From assembly GCA_910589415.1 (NCBI GenBank), contig OU342639.1:5216268-5280267 (forward strand): DNA of 64,000 nucleotides, read 5' to 3'. The position numbers and the translations under genes are program-made. The stretch comes from Malachius bipustulatus. Taxonomy: Eukaryota; Arthropoda; Insecta; Coleoptera; Melyridae. The notes beneath the pieces were generated by a model. The model did not search any database. It was given only the letters and a program-made list of their open reading frames with translations, and was not told the origin of the DNA. Of the stretch, positions 1-10,512 are shown piece after piece; positions within the stretch are counted from its first letter, which is position 1; each line of letters begins with the position of its first letter.

Positions 1-173
1 CCAGAGTCGATTCGGACGGTAAAAGGCATATGTCTTGTTGGTTGATGATGATCTCGCAAGTACCTATCATTATAGCTAAATGAGCGTGTCTGCGGTTGGT
101 AGGTGTGCACCTCGGCCTTGACGATCGATTCATCGTAGTTTGGGCTGGTATAGGTATCGAGGACTCCGGACAT
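1..173 (-). pseudogene. MCP: Polinton major capsid protein, N-terminal end only, frameshifted
   Basis: Reading the minus strand from the ATG at 173-171 gives a start beginning MSGVLDTYTSP and continuing through a HTYQPQTRSF segment. This is the usual beginning of the double jelly-roll major capsid protein of Polintons and adintoviruses. About 45 codons in, the family pattern (an acidic ND followed by EIIINQQD) is broken: roughly ten extra bases sit between the ND codons and the GAG that opens the next conserved block, which continues in another frame to the window edge. The rest lies to the left of base 1. The neighbouring penton gene is in the same orientation, as expected for the capsid block. 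The sequence is short, so the call rests on the N-terminal pattern and on context. Confidence 0.7.
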
Positions 174-283
174 TATAACCAAGCGATCGTAGGAATGCGA
201 CGTTGTTAGCAGCTAAAGCATGATGATGTGATCGAGCGGAGCGTCGCACATGAACTGACGTCTGTGGGTGTACTAATCGCGTA

Positions 284-1111
284 TTAGTATGCGTAATGAC
301 TAACATCCTGGCGAGGTTCTTTACGCAGCTCCAATCGGATGATAATCTTCTCCCCACGAAAGTTGACAGGGTGTGAGTCCTGGTCCTTGATGTCGATGGT
401 TATATTGTCAATCATGGACTTGCCGTCGATTAGTGGTAAATAGGTTGGAGTGCGAGTCTCTTCACGTATGACAAACCCCGGGTTGACCAGCGGTGTAAAT
501 TCGTAGATGACATGGCCGAGACGACCATTCAAATAAGCCCCAGTGGTGATGTTTGTCTCGATATGTAACGATAGTGTTCGCACAATATTCACGGGTTGAT
601 CGGACTCGTGTGTCTGCAGTGCTTCATAGACTTTAGGTGAAAAACCCAACAAATCGTTTGGACTGCCTGGTTGTGTGAAGTCAATATCAAAAAGAGCGCT
701 CTTCATGCGGCATTTCAGTGTACTGTTATCAGGCTTTAGGGTGAATACATCTTCCGGATCTGGCGGTGCACCGTCCTTGGGGAGATAAGCGGTCAAGATC
801 TTACGGCATCGATCGTTGGTGGCAATGAGAGTTTGTAACTTATCCCGTATACATGACTCCAGATGCTCGATCTCGTATGAGCCGTCGGCCAGGTCGAAGA
901 AATGGCTAACAGCAGAGACGTTCACATCAGTGCGTGGTGTTACATGAATTCGGCTGTTGACGCCCTGTTCAATGTTAGGTATACTATTGTAGCATACAAA
1001 CGCCAATAGGGCCATATTGTATTCATAACGGTCGGTATCAAGTAGGAGCGGCGGGTCGACAGCCGTCGAGAAATGGCTGGTGCGACCTGTTAGGGTGAAT
1101 GTGCGAGACAT
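284..1111 (-). CDS. Polinton minor capsid (penton) protein
   Basis: This open frame of 275 residues starts at an ATG and has no internal lesion, one of the few intact genes in this Maverick. Early residues show a CYNSIPNIEQ segment, then DGSYEIEHLESCI, which I associate with the single jelly-roll penton-like protein of arthropod Polintons. That protein would occupy the vertices of the predicted icosahedral capsid. It lies between the major capsid gene (upstream on minus) and the protease gene, on the same strand, which is the usual morphogenesis cluster. No signal peptide or membrane segment is apparent. Family assignment is from remembered sequence pattern and gene order, not a search. Confidence 0.72.
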   Translation of the reverse strand: MSRTFTLTGRTSHFSTAVDPPLLLDTDRYEYNMALLAFVCYNSIPNIEQGVNSRIHVTPRTDVNVSAVSHFFDLADGSYEIEHLESCIRDKLQTLIATNDRCRKILTAYLPKDGAPPDPEDVFTLKPDNSTLKCRMKSALFDIDFTQPGSPNDLLGFSPKVYEALQTHESDQPVNIVRTLSLHIETNITTGAYLNGRLGHVIYEFTPLVNPGFVIREETRTPTYLPLIDGKSMIDNITIDIKDQDSHPVNFRGEKIIIRLELRKEPRQDVSHYAY

Positions 1112-1132
1112 GATTGTCTGATAATGGTGCGA

Positions 1133-1498
1133 TCACAGCTCTTTATTCAGAAACTGTAAACAGAGATGCCCACAGGTGTACCCATCACGTTGAAATACGT
1201 TGTCATTATAGTAGATCTTACAGGTGTGAAAATACCGTTGAAGTTCTTGCGGCGGTGCTAAATTACCATAGCTGTCAAAATATTCGACTGCCTTGCCATG
1301 TTTCCGGTAAGCAGCCCAATGAGTGCCGGGGCCCGCGCTAACGTCCAGGTTGACGATGCCGCTTTCCACATTATGTGGCTGTGAGGGCAGACGATCCCTC
1401 ATGAAGACGCCCCGGAAAGCCGGAATACGTAACAAGCCAGCGTACCGGAGCAAGTCGACATCACTCAGGGGACGGGCGGGCAGCTTTAGTTTTTTGAC
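1133..1498 (-). CDS. PRO: Adenovirus-like cysteine protease of Maverick 1, no ATG
   Basis: The C-terminal 106 residues carry the adenain-type (C5/ULP1 fold) active site in order: His in GTHW, Asp in YFDSYG, and Cys in GYTCGHLC. The block FRGVFMRDRLP is typical of Polinton maturation proteases, which cut capsid precursors inside the particle. Homologous residues (LKLPARPLSDVDLL) continue upstream in frame to about 1498 without an ATG, so the natural start is either lost or a non-ATG codon; TTG at 1453 is the first of the usual alternatives but would remove conserved sequence. The gene end nearest 1498 overlaps the stop of the PLA2-like gene by about ten bases. The catalytic triad is complete; only the start looks damaged. 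Confidence 0.8.
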   Translation of the reverse strand, partial: VKKLKLPARPLSDVDLLRYAGLLRIPAFRGVFMRDRLPSQPHNVESGIVNLDVSAGPGTHWAAYRKHGKAVEYFDSYGNLAPPQELQRYFHTCKIYYNDNVFQRDGYTCGHLCLQFLNKEL

Positions 1499-2250
1499 TG
1501 GTGACGTTTCAAATAGAGACCGTAGCCGTTGCGTTGACGCCGCATGTACAATCCTAAATCCTTTTTGCCCAACGCAATGTCCTCCATATGACGGTTATGG
1601 CGCTTCGTCTCGTCCAGCTGTCGGGTCTTGGCTCTGACGTCGGTAACGGTTTTAGCGATACCAGCAGCTCCGCTGGCTAAAGCACCGAGTGCACTCAGCC
1701 CGGCAAATATTGGTATCAGAGGGAGTACACCCCCGGTCTTAGGCATCGGTATTATGCGTGGTTTGTTAAACTTCTGTCTTCGAACTATGCGTCGTGCCGT
1801 CTTGAGAGCCGATGATGCAACTGCCGAGATGTCCGTGTCATCGCTGGGTGGTCTTTCACGTTTAATCTGACGAACCAAAGCTGCGAAGGACTTAGACGAA
1901 CGGCAACGGCACCCCGCGCCAAGTTTCCGTTTAACCTTCATGGCGCCGGTAACCATAAGCGCTGCGGCCTTCTCACCAATTCCAGAGTCTGATGCCTTCA
2001 CACGCTCCCAAGCACCGTCTTCCAAGATTTTGTCCGCCTGATGTCTAGATGCTAGATCCTTGCGAAGGGCGTAGGCAATGTCGTGAGATCGACACAGGGT
2101 GTCAAGTTTGTTCCTGGGTATATCACCTCTACGCAAACGCTCTTCGAGTCTCGTGCCAGGACCGCAAAACTTGTAACTCGGGATATGTAGTTCAAACGGG
2201 AGATTATTGATGGCGTTATTAATGAGGCCTCTACCCACGACGTCCAACAT
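1486..2250 (-). CDS. PLA2-like domain protein with hydrophobic C-terminal segment
   Basis: The protein has 254 residues from an ATG at 2250. Residues about 25-60 match the phospholipase A2 fold seen in parvovirus VP1 and in Polinton proteins: a calcium-loop-like YKFCGPGT followed by LDTLCRSHDIAY, where His and Asp are the catalytic pair. The family is thought to help particles breach endosomal membranes. The middle is basic (KVKRKLGAGCRCRS) and residues about 170-195 are small and hydrophobic, rich in Gly, Ala and Leu, compatible with a membrane-active helix. It lies between the protease gene and a divergent promoter region shared with the ATPase gene. No lesion is visible. Confidence 0.75.
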   Translation of the reverse strand: MLDVVGRGLINNAINNLPFELHIPSYKFCGPGTRLEERLRRGDIPRNKLDTLCRSHDIAYALRKDLASRHQADKILEDGAWERVKASDSGIGEKAAALMVTGAMKVKRKLGAGCRCRSSKSFAALVRQIKRERPPSDDTDISAVASSALKTARRIVRRQKFNKPRIIPMPKTGGVLPLIPIFAGLSALGALASGAAGIAKTVTDVRAKTRQLDETKRHNRHMEDIALGKKDLGLYMRRQRNGYGLYLKRHQSKN

Positions 2251-2328
2251 AAAGACTGATTACCGATCAGCTGCGCTGTTCATATATATACCAGTCTTAT
2301 CGCGATGGCCTGCTAGTCAATCAATGCG
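2251..2328. promoter_or_regulatory. Divergent promoter region between PLA2-like and ATPase genes
   Basis: This 78-bp gap separates two genes transcribed away from each other. It contains an alternating TATATATA tract at 2283-2290 followed by CCAGTC, a plausible TATA box with an arthropod-like initiator for the plus-strand ATPase gene. The same AT tract could serve the minus strand. The assignment is positional inference. Confidence 0.4.
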
Positions 2329-3020
2329 ATGCGTATCATTCAACATCCCGAGTTCGCTCTGCCGATCCTCAACTTGGATCGCGAGACGACCCAGGTCAGG
2401 CCGGTGCGTCACGGTGACCTACTGCCTGACACCGTACGTGCTATCATTGCAGGCCCGAGCGGCTGCGGCAAGACGAACGCTATGCTTAGCCTGATCTATC
2501 AACCGAACGGACTCCGTTTCGAAAATGTATACGTGAATTCAAAATCGTTGTATCAACCGAAGTATGAACAGTTACAACGGGTGTTGAAACAAGTTGAAGG
2601 GATAGGAACTATCCGTTCAGCGATAACACCATGGTCATCGACCCCTCTGAAGCTCTAGAGAATTCAGTAATGATTTTTGACGATGTCGCCTGTGATAAGC
2701 AAAATAATATTAAAGCGTACTTTTCGATGGGACGTCATAAACACATTGACACCTTCTATCTCTGTCAGACTTACACATGCATACCGAAGCACTTGGTGCG
2801 TGATAATGCCAACGACGTGATTCTGTTGAAGCAAGACGAACTCAATCTGCGACATTGTTATGACGATCATGTGACTACAGACATGTCGTTCAATACATTC
2901 AAGGAGCTGTGTGCAGAATGTTGGAAAGATAGCAAGTTCGATATGCTGGTCATCGTTAAAGACTGCGAGTTCAACAACGGGCGGTACCGGAAGAATTTTG
3001 ATAAATATATACAGCTATGA
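2329..3020 (+). pseudogene. ATPase: Packaging ATPase (FtsK/HerA type), one frameshift
   Basis: The first part, 2329-2658, holds the Walker A motif GPSGCGKTN near residue 45. The second part, read in another frame and open from before 2631 to 3020, holds Walker B in VMIFDDV and the block FYLCQTYTCIPKHLVRDNAN typical of the A32-like ATPases that pump DNA into Polinton and NCLDV capsids. The switch of frame is around 2600-2615: the second frame already reads FSDN before the methionine at 2631. The total length fits a normal Polinton ATPase of about 230 residues. The lesion is a single small indel, so this could be a young mutation or an assembly error. Confidence 0.85.
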
Positions 3021-3042
3021 TCTCATCACCACAGTAGCTATT

Positions 3043-4057
3043 ATGATGTCGTCACGCGATGATCCTGCGAAGATTGCTTAAGATATTAAACAGTACACAC
3101 AAGCCGTTAGACGAAAATATCTAGATCTGCGAGCTGGCAGGCAGCAGACATCAGATGTTGTGGGCTCCATGCTGAAGAGCGTTTCTACACCTCTGCAACA
3201 AATCGAGAAACATACCAGACCGCAACCCGATAATATTATCAAGGCAGAACCTCGACAGTACCCAGTACCCCGTCCGCGAACATATGTCACATCAACACCC
3301 AGACCTACCGCCTTATGGCCTAGCCCATTAGTCGCACCCACACTCAAAATGGAGGCCTCGGGCTCGCAATCACCGCCAGTTGAATCAGACTCTGACGATC
3401 CATCAGACAATGGTCAGGTCGCTCACGAGGATGACGGCGCATCCGATGATGAACCGACAACGTCCGCTGATGACGATCTTGGTGGCCTGCTTCAAAAGTA
3501 TATAACTAAACGTCTGAACGCTGATGATAAAAGTGTAGACCATATATTTAGTACCCAGGCCCATTGAAGGCGGCTCTTGGAAACTTGGCGATTATACAGT
3601 GATATTTCATCCCAACGGTGACGTCCAAGTTGGTTCAAAGAAGTACCCTGGCTCAAATGCCCTATACCACTATCTCTTCATGAAGACAACGTCCGACGAA
3701 TACACATACTACGATGCGCATCATTACACAACAATCTTGTTGCTAACAGAGGCGTTTCGTAAAAAGCAGGGGCATCACATGAAAAAATACACGAAGGTAA
3801 TTAAACCGTTATTGGCCAGGGCTACAGATCTATCTCGCTACAGTAGAGATTCACCTAGCTACAGCAGCGCAGTGGGTGAGGGCTACAAACTAGTTACACC
3901 TCATGCCAAAGACTACGTCTACTACGATGATCCTAACGAGCTAGTTGACCGTCTACGGATATTGATAGCCTCAGGGCAGGCCGGTAATAACGCCCATCAC
4001 AACGAGATCGAATCCATATTGGAAGAGTTACGTGAGGCTGGTGTAATTACTGATTAG
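3043..4057 (+). pseudogene. DUF8207-like Polinton protein, broken by a stop and a frameshift
   Basis: Reading from ATGATG at 3043 gives a short start, then an in-frame TAA at 3079-3081. The frame continues after it (KQYTQAVRRKYL) through an acidic, proline-rich middle to 3567. A shift near 3550 moves the gene to the frame that is open to 4057. That second part reads GSWKLGDY, then HPNGDVQVGSKKY, and ends with a conserved helical block NELVDRLRILIASG plus EELREAGVI. I link this C-terminal arrangement with an uncharacterised family (DUF8207-like) common in insect Polintons, whose role I do not know. It stands between the ATPase and the fibre-like gene on the same strand. Confidence 0.55.
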
Positions 4058-4089
4058 GCTCCAGAGTACATTCATTTCATCAACGGCCA

Positions 4090-4827
4090 TGGACAAGTTT
4101 GGGCGTGCACCGCGCATCTCCCGTCATAAACCGCCGTGTAAGTCCCAGCTTATAGCCGTAGGTGTGTTGTCAAGTGGATTTCAAAACAACGCTGGCGAGG
4201 AATTTGGGGACCCCCACTGAAGCTTCGGATGCTACTACTAAAAAATATGTTGATCAAAGTGTGTTAAAAGTACAATCAGAAGTGCAGAAATCTATCCGGG
4301 ACAATTTGGAACAAGTCGTTAAGACGACTCACGAGTTAACTAGAAAATATCTTGATGTTCAATTGGAACCCCTCAGGGAGGAGTTAGTGAACTTGAAAGA
4401 TTCATTCAATCGTTACACTTTCAATATGTCTTCTGACATTCAACGTGATAAGCGTGAGATGGCCGCTCATGTCACGCGTATTGATGGCGAAGTGTCTAAA
4501 ATCGCTGAGAGGGTCCAATTGCAGATTCAGAACGCTAACGGAATGGGGGCGCACATCACGAAGCTGGACGAACAATGTGCGCTCCTGCACGATAATTACG
4601 AAAGCTGTATGTATACTCTAAAACCGTTAGCGAACGCCATGACCCGGATCGACGGTCATGACAAGTTGGTACAAGAGTTGAATAAAAAGTGGACCACTAG
4701 TCAATTAGCGCTAGGACTTCTTACCGGAAGGGTTACTCGTATCGAGTCGCAGGTTAAAAGAAACACCCCCACCAAACAGAACCAACCCAAAGTGCATCCG
4801 ACACTACCGAAGCCTGTAAATCATTAA
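4090..4827 (+). pseudogene. Fibre-like coiled-coil protein, frameshift near the start
   Basis: The likely start is the ATG at 4090 (MDKFGRAPR). That frame runs into a stop near 4220, while conserved sequence continues in the neighbouring frame that is open from before 4162 to 4827. The junction is around 4155-4175. The body contains NLGTPTEASDATTKKYVDQ, a motif I know from tail-fibre and fibre-like proteins where a trimer begins. About 150 residues of predicted coiled coil follow, with many charged heptads. The role is presumably a virion surface spike; this is inference. It precedes integrase by five bases, suggesting co-transcription. Confidence 0.6.
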
Positions 4828-4832
4828 TAAAC

Positions 4833-5755
4833 ATGGCCTCAACTAAGCTGAAAATTGTTAACGAGCTCTACAAACCAGTTAGAAAAAATTTCACTCGTCG
4901 TGTAACAGTCGTTACAGGCCTGGATGATCTATGGCAAATCGATCTGGCCGAGTTTCAAACGTATGCCAACGTGAATAGAGGAATGCGATACATTTTGGTT
5001 GTTATCGACTGCTGTTCCAAGTATCTATGGACTAGAGCTGTAAAGAGCAAAACAGGCGCCGATGTTACTAAGGCTATGGGAGTATTCTCGCTGAAGGGCG
5101 TGTGCCGGCGCTCATTCAATCTGACCGTGGTCGGGAATTTTTCAACACCAAATTCAAGACATTGATGGATCAGTACTCCATTACGCGCTATAGCACCTAT
5201 AGTACCATGAAAGCCTCAATGGCTGAACGGGTCATCAGAACTCTCAAGGAGCGTCTCTATAAAGCATTCAATCTGCAAGGTTCCTACCGTTGGCTCAAGT
5301 TGCTTCCCACCGTCACAGCCGCTTACAACCAAACTAGACATTCCACGACCGGTATGAAGCCGGCCGATGTAAACGCATCTAACGTGGATGAAGTGTTGGA
5401 AGCTATAGCTCGTAAACGACCCACTATCCACAGTATAAAGTACAAGCAAGGCGACATTGTGCGGATCAGCAGATCTAAGATGTTTATGGAGAAGGGATAC
5501 ACACATCGATGGACGACCGAGTTGTTTCGGGTTAGAGTTGTTAGAGACACAACGAGGCCTGTCACCTACATGTTGGAAGATTTAGAGGGTTCGCCTATAC
5601 AAGGCTGTTTTTACGCCGAAGAGCTGCAGCGCACAGCGGTGCCTGATACCTACCTCGTGGAGCGCGTCTTGAAGCGTCGGGGGCGTCGTGTGTATGTAAA
5701 GTGGCTTGGTATGAGCGAGAAGAGCTGGATTGATGTCGCCGACTTGTCTGTTTAA
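4833..5755 (+). pseudogene. INT: Polinton integrase (rve, DDE) with C-terminal chromodomain, one frameshift
   Basis: The DDE retroviral-type integrase core is visible: the first Asp in LWQIDLAEF (frame of 4833-5165), the second in IQSDRGREFFN, and the Glu in MAERVIRTLKE (frame of 5102-5755). The C-terminus, YLVERVLKRRGRRVYVKW then SWIDVADL, is a chromodomain-like module that may steer insertion to chromatin marks. The frame switch is around 5080-5105, between the first and second catalytic Asp, so no single frame encodes an active enzyme. It is followed by AATAAATAAA near 5822, a good polyadenylation signal. A truncated relative of the same gene survives in Maverick 2 at 41803-41992. Confidence 0.88.
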
Positions 5756-6093
5756 GGAACCCAAGCTTTTAGACTTTATAATTACTGTATCTTTTACAAC
5801 TATAATGTAGGAATTTGATTTAATAAATAAAATGCAAATTATGTGTTTTACTTTTTTATTGACACCATTAAAGATATTCCACACATAGTGACAATGACTA
5901 GCAAGTCTCTATTCATAAATATACAGCATATTACATAATCATATTACCTAACTTTTTGAAAGCTACTATAATACAAATAAATAAAAATGACTTTACATTA
6001 ATAAATATTACAAATAAATGGATATAATAAAAATAAAATCTATTACTAAATTAATTAAATTAATCTACGTTTAAAATCTAATACTCTACATAG
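5756..6093. other. Convergent intergenic space between integrase and PolB
   Basis: This is AT-rich sequence between two genes that point toward each other. It contains AATAAA-type signals on the plus strand (about 5822-5832) and many TTTATT runs for the minus strand. Most of it is repeated at 42000-42357 in Maverick 2, confirming that it belongs to the element. No gene is visible. Confidence 0.6.
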
Positions 6094-9000
6094 CTAAAAT
6101 ATATTTACAAGAGTTACTAGAATCTTATAAATAATTAGTCTGCGTGGTAACCGTTTATGAAGATATTTGTATAACTCCAAGCGCGCTAAGCAGGTAGTCA
6201 CTGCAGCTATAACAATGTTCACCGTTCTTAACGGAGTATAGCTGTCGTCCAACTTATCCCAAGAGGCTAGCAAGACATCATCATCAATAATTACAAGATT
6301 ATGGACATTTATTGACGGCTCCGATAGTAACTGAAAGAGCTCTGCAGAATCCCTTATCACAGATGTCTGCATGAGGTTTTCTCTTTGCCCGAATTTTCCC
6401 CAAAAAGAATTGAGCTGTAGTTTGGCTATGTACCGCATCCCGGGGTTGACCTGTATGTTGTTCTCATCTAAAACAATACCTTCAACCTCGCGATACTGCT
6501 TCAAATACAGCTCTTTGTTTTCGGGGGTGTTGCACCACTCGGGCCAGCCGCTACATTCTTGTTTCAGTTTTAGAAACTTGTCAATGTACCCCGCAAATAA
6601 GCCACCCTCTTTGGTTTCCTTGTTGTACGTCTCGCTGGCATACTTCCAAATTTCGTAATATTCGTAACACTTCGTATCCCAGCGAGACAGCCATTTTTAA
6701 TTCGGCCGCAACAAAGGTACCATTTAATTGCCGTTCATCAGCGTTATGACTACATGCACCTTGATTGCACATCTCTGCGCATGTGCGACATAACGGAAAT
6801 GTCAGCTTACCATTACATCTGTATGGCAGAACCGGCAGATATAAGTCTTGAGGCGGTAAAACGGAGCATTTAATAAGCCCTACGAGCGTGTCAAGACTCT
6901 CCGCTTTACATGCCTCATTACCTATAATTACCGTGGGATGGCCTACGGGGTACGTACCGTATTTATTGCAATACGGGTAGAGACTGCAGACGTCGAAATA
7001 ATATATTTTCTCGTTGGCCGCACATTCATAATGAAGTTTTACTGCATTAGTCCGGCCTCCGAAAAATGCGTCGCGTGGATTTAAAGGTGTGTGATTATAA
7101 TTAAATGTATCCTGCAGCTCTACCCTCATGTCTTCGTTGTCTTTCAACAGCTTCTGAAAATCGCACTCCCAGATAGTTTCAACATTATATCCGAGCGCCA
7201 GAAGCTTATTTTCTTTCCATACGGTTTTTTCACGGCGTATAAAGGCCAAGTTGTTAATATCGGAGCGTGTCATTATCTACAAATTTTGACGACGTTTGTT
7301 TGGGATGACACCGTTCACATCCATGGTAGTAACAACCATAAAATTCGTAAACGGTGTTTGTTTCGGCGCAAAACCCGTCTACAAGCTGGTTTGATGATGG
7401 TAGCCTGACTTCACGACCATTCCCGGCATGTTTAATCGGGTGAGGTGATGAAGCTTCTTTCAGATGTAGCCATTTCAAGGCTACAAGAGACTGACCGTCG
7501 AGCATTCTGTAACCGTTCGGCGGCAGAAGACCGATACTATCGTTTTTCAGAAAGTTTCTTCTGAATACGAGGTTACAGGCTCCGGCTATGGTAACGCTTT
7601 CTTGAAACGGATCAACACCGTTTGCCTCTAGAAAGAATTTCCTGAATTTGAGACAGGCTATTCTCAATATATTTACATCTTCAGTACAATACGACACGAT
7701 TTCTTTACTCATGTCAAACTGTACATTTCTCGACACCTCTTCATTATACCAGCGATAAAATTTGGCCCTTTCGTCAGTTTTCATTTTATCGGGCATATAA
7801 TAGGAGGAGTCGGGTAAAGCGCCGTAATAATTAGCGTTCTCGAGGGTGTTAAATAGATGAGGGAAGTAGCCTTTACCACCTTCAAAATTAAATGTGGCAG
7901 GCAGTTTTGCTAATGGTAAAGGCATGTAGTTTAAGCTATCAATAATTTTCACATTGTGGGTGACTATGGATGTGAATTTACTGCCTGTTCTTATAAATTT
8001 AGGATCCCACCTCTGAGCACCTTTTAGAAACTCACGGGCCAGAAATCAGCCGTCGTACCCCTTCATATTATGTGCTAGGACTGTAATGTTGAGGCCTGTT
8101 AACATTAACTGAGCTAAATACTCTGTAAATGCTTTTACAGGCTGGTCCCTAAACACGTGTGATCTTACACCACAGCTAGCACAGGGTACCGTTATATGAT
8201 CAGGCATGTCCACACACCTAGAGCATACCTGCTGCGCGACGCAGAGATTTGGTTCGTGTAAAAATGTCTCAACAGCCACCTGTTTATTCTGTGTACATTC
8301 CAAGTCGAAAAATACAAGAACAAATTTTGACTTCAACTGCTCAGCTTTTCTTTTAGACAGCCTATTAGGCTGCATATAACAGAAGTGCCGAATAGGTCTC
8401 TCAGCCATGCACATAGGGCAGTACTTTGTACCACAGGTGTGTTTCTTGTTTCCGACTATAGTGTTGAGACAAATATTACATCTGCGATATGTTTTGCAGA
8501 TGCTGGCTTTATGAGATTCAAAACACTGGGGACCTCTAAATGTTCTATGACAAACAGGGCAGTCGATTTTAGCCTCGAGAACACTGCATGGTTTTGGGGA
8601 ATGACAGCAAGGACATTTATACGGGCAATTAGGGTGGTCGTTTTTTTTCTGATACCTTTTTCGGCAGGGTTCACAATAATATCCGGAGGTGAAGCATGCT
8701 GTCAGACTTAGTATTAAATTTACATGGTCGCCTTCCATTAACATATTAATAATTATGGGTGAGGGTGATTCTTGATCCCGCTTTAGCCCGTCAAAGAAAA
8801 CATCCTTACCATCGCGTCTGTTATAAATTATTAGGGCAATATTTTGGGTATATAAATAATCTTGTAATTGACGTGTCTGGTCTATAGTAGCTCCCTGAGA
8901 TAAGTCGATACCCGATAACTGACAAAGCCGACGACCCCGCTCTTCAATTAAGCTTTTATTTTTAACCAGCTTATCGTAATCGACTTTGTCAGTTTTATAC

Positions 9001-9149
9001 GCAACTCCTAAGACTACCGCATATGCTAAGCACATATTATCAGTGTTACTAACCTCCAACACCCCGCGCTTTTTCCTGCAGAATTCTTGGAATGCTGACC
9101 CCTGCAGTTTAACTCCAGCGCGAAGGCGGGGCATCTCGACTCTATCGAT
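6094..9149 (-). pseudogene. POLB: Protein-primed DNA polymerase B of Maverick 1, main part, catalytic motif C deleted
   Basis: Read right to left, the fragments give zinc-finger-like Cys/His pairs, exonuclease motif I (FFDLECTQ, near 8300), exonuclease motif II (LAHNMKGYDG), motif A (DVCSLYPYC, near 6990) and motif B (NSFWGKFG, near 6400). An in-frame TGA at 8046-8048 replaces a Cys codon present in Maverick 2. Frame changes occur around 7260 and 6650-6700. After YKYLHK the frame enters unrelated sequence: compared with Maverick 2, 440 bp (its 42377-42816) are missing, removing the YFDTDS metal-binding motif and the C-terminus. The gene is interrupted at 9150 by a LINE and resumes at 14559. 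It cannot make an active polymerase. Confidence 0.92.
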
Positions 9150-10512
9150 AATAATAATAATAATATCTCTCTTTATTGTAAGTTAAATTACAACAATCAT
9201 TGTGTTAAGTGTACGGTTCGTGATAGTGAATACGCACCACCTTAACTCTTTTATAGTGATGATTATTGTTAACTATTCACATCGCTATAATAGACAATTT
9301 ATTCATCTTCATAATCATGTACTTGTGTATTTGTGTCTTAATCATGTGTACCTACTTACGATATTCTATTCCAATTAATTGCTATTATTATAAGTATTAT
9401 TTGCATGAAATTATTTTAAGTACAATAAGTAACTTTAACTACCTTTTGCTAATCTATGTGTAAGTATTTGATATGCTTATTAATTTACTTATTCCCATAT
9501 GGATTTCTACCAAATTACTTAAATATGTTTATTATCCTAAAAGGCATAACATTATTTTATTATAATATATTATTTTGAAATACCTAATCCAACACTGTTA
9601 TTTTAAGAACAGTCGTCGTTTCGTAGTCTGGAACTTGTAATGCCTATTAGCGTTTAACTTCAACCCAGGCACGAACTTTACCTAATTTATTGTTCTCTAG
9701 GATTATTAAGAAATATTAAGAAAATGTTCCCAATATTCATTTGTATTGAACTTCGAGCACACACATGTGTTTTACAGAAAAAGTCACGATTCCAATCATA
9801 ATAAAATTAGTTACGATACACTGGACTAATTTCTTAAATATTAATCTATGTGACAATCGAATCGAATGTAAAGTTAAGAAACAGCACACATGTGTGGTCG
9901 TTCCCGTGGGAACGCCAAGAACTGTTTTATAATAATTCTGACCACTCCCCAACTGATTAATAAATTAATTGCCTACGTCATGAAACTAAAGCTCACAAGG
10001 GAGTTGTTCAGGATTTTTACAATCAGTTACCAAGTTGACTTCGTTCTGTTAACAAGGTCTTCGGGTTCTCCGTCGGTTATTATTATATAGATAGATCTAT
10101 GTGTAAACCGATGTAAATAAAGGTTTTGCATTGTATTAATAGGTGTTTTAAAAATAAATCTTTGTTTAAAAACTTATTTTGAGTTTGCGAAACCTAAAAA
10201 TTGCATCAGTACAATAGTGTTAAGTTAAGTTTAATAATGTTAAAAAAAAACCTATCTATACATAAGTAGGTACCTAATACTATATCGTCATATTAAGTCG
10301 AATTGACTAAATACTAGCAAACGAAAGTATCTATATTTTCAAGTGTTTAAGTCGGGAAGGAAGGGGGGAGGGGTGGGGGTGGAAGACAGTATATCCATGG
10401 TAGTATATGGTTCAAGCTCTGTGAGATGTTTCCGCAGATATAACTTGAACTGAGAGAATCTGACGGTTGAAGGATCAAGTCGGAAATGGTTAAGGTATTT
10501 TATAGACGTATT

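Noticed and set aside
2600..2631. Programmed frameshift in the packaging ATPase
   Set aside because: No slippery heptamer or downstream structure is evident, and the neighbouring genes carry similar random lesions.
5582..5884. Minus-strand 100-codon frame with a copy at 41858-42121
   Set aside because: It is the shadow of the integrase C-terminus and its conserved 3' UTR.
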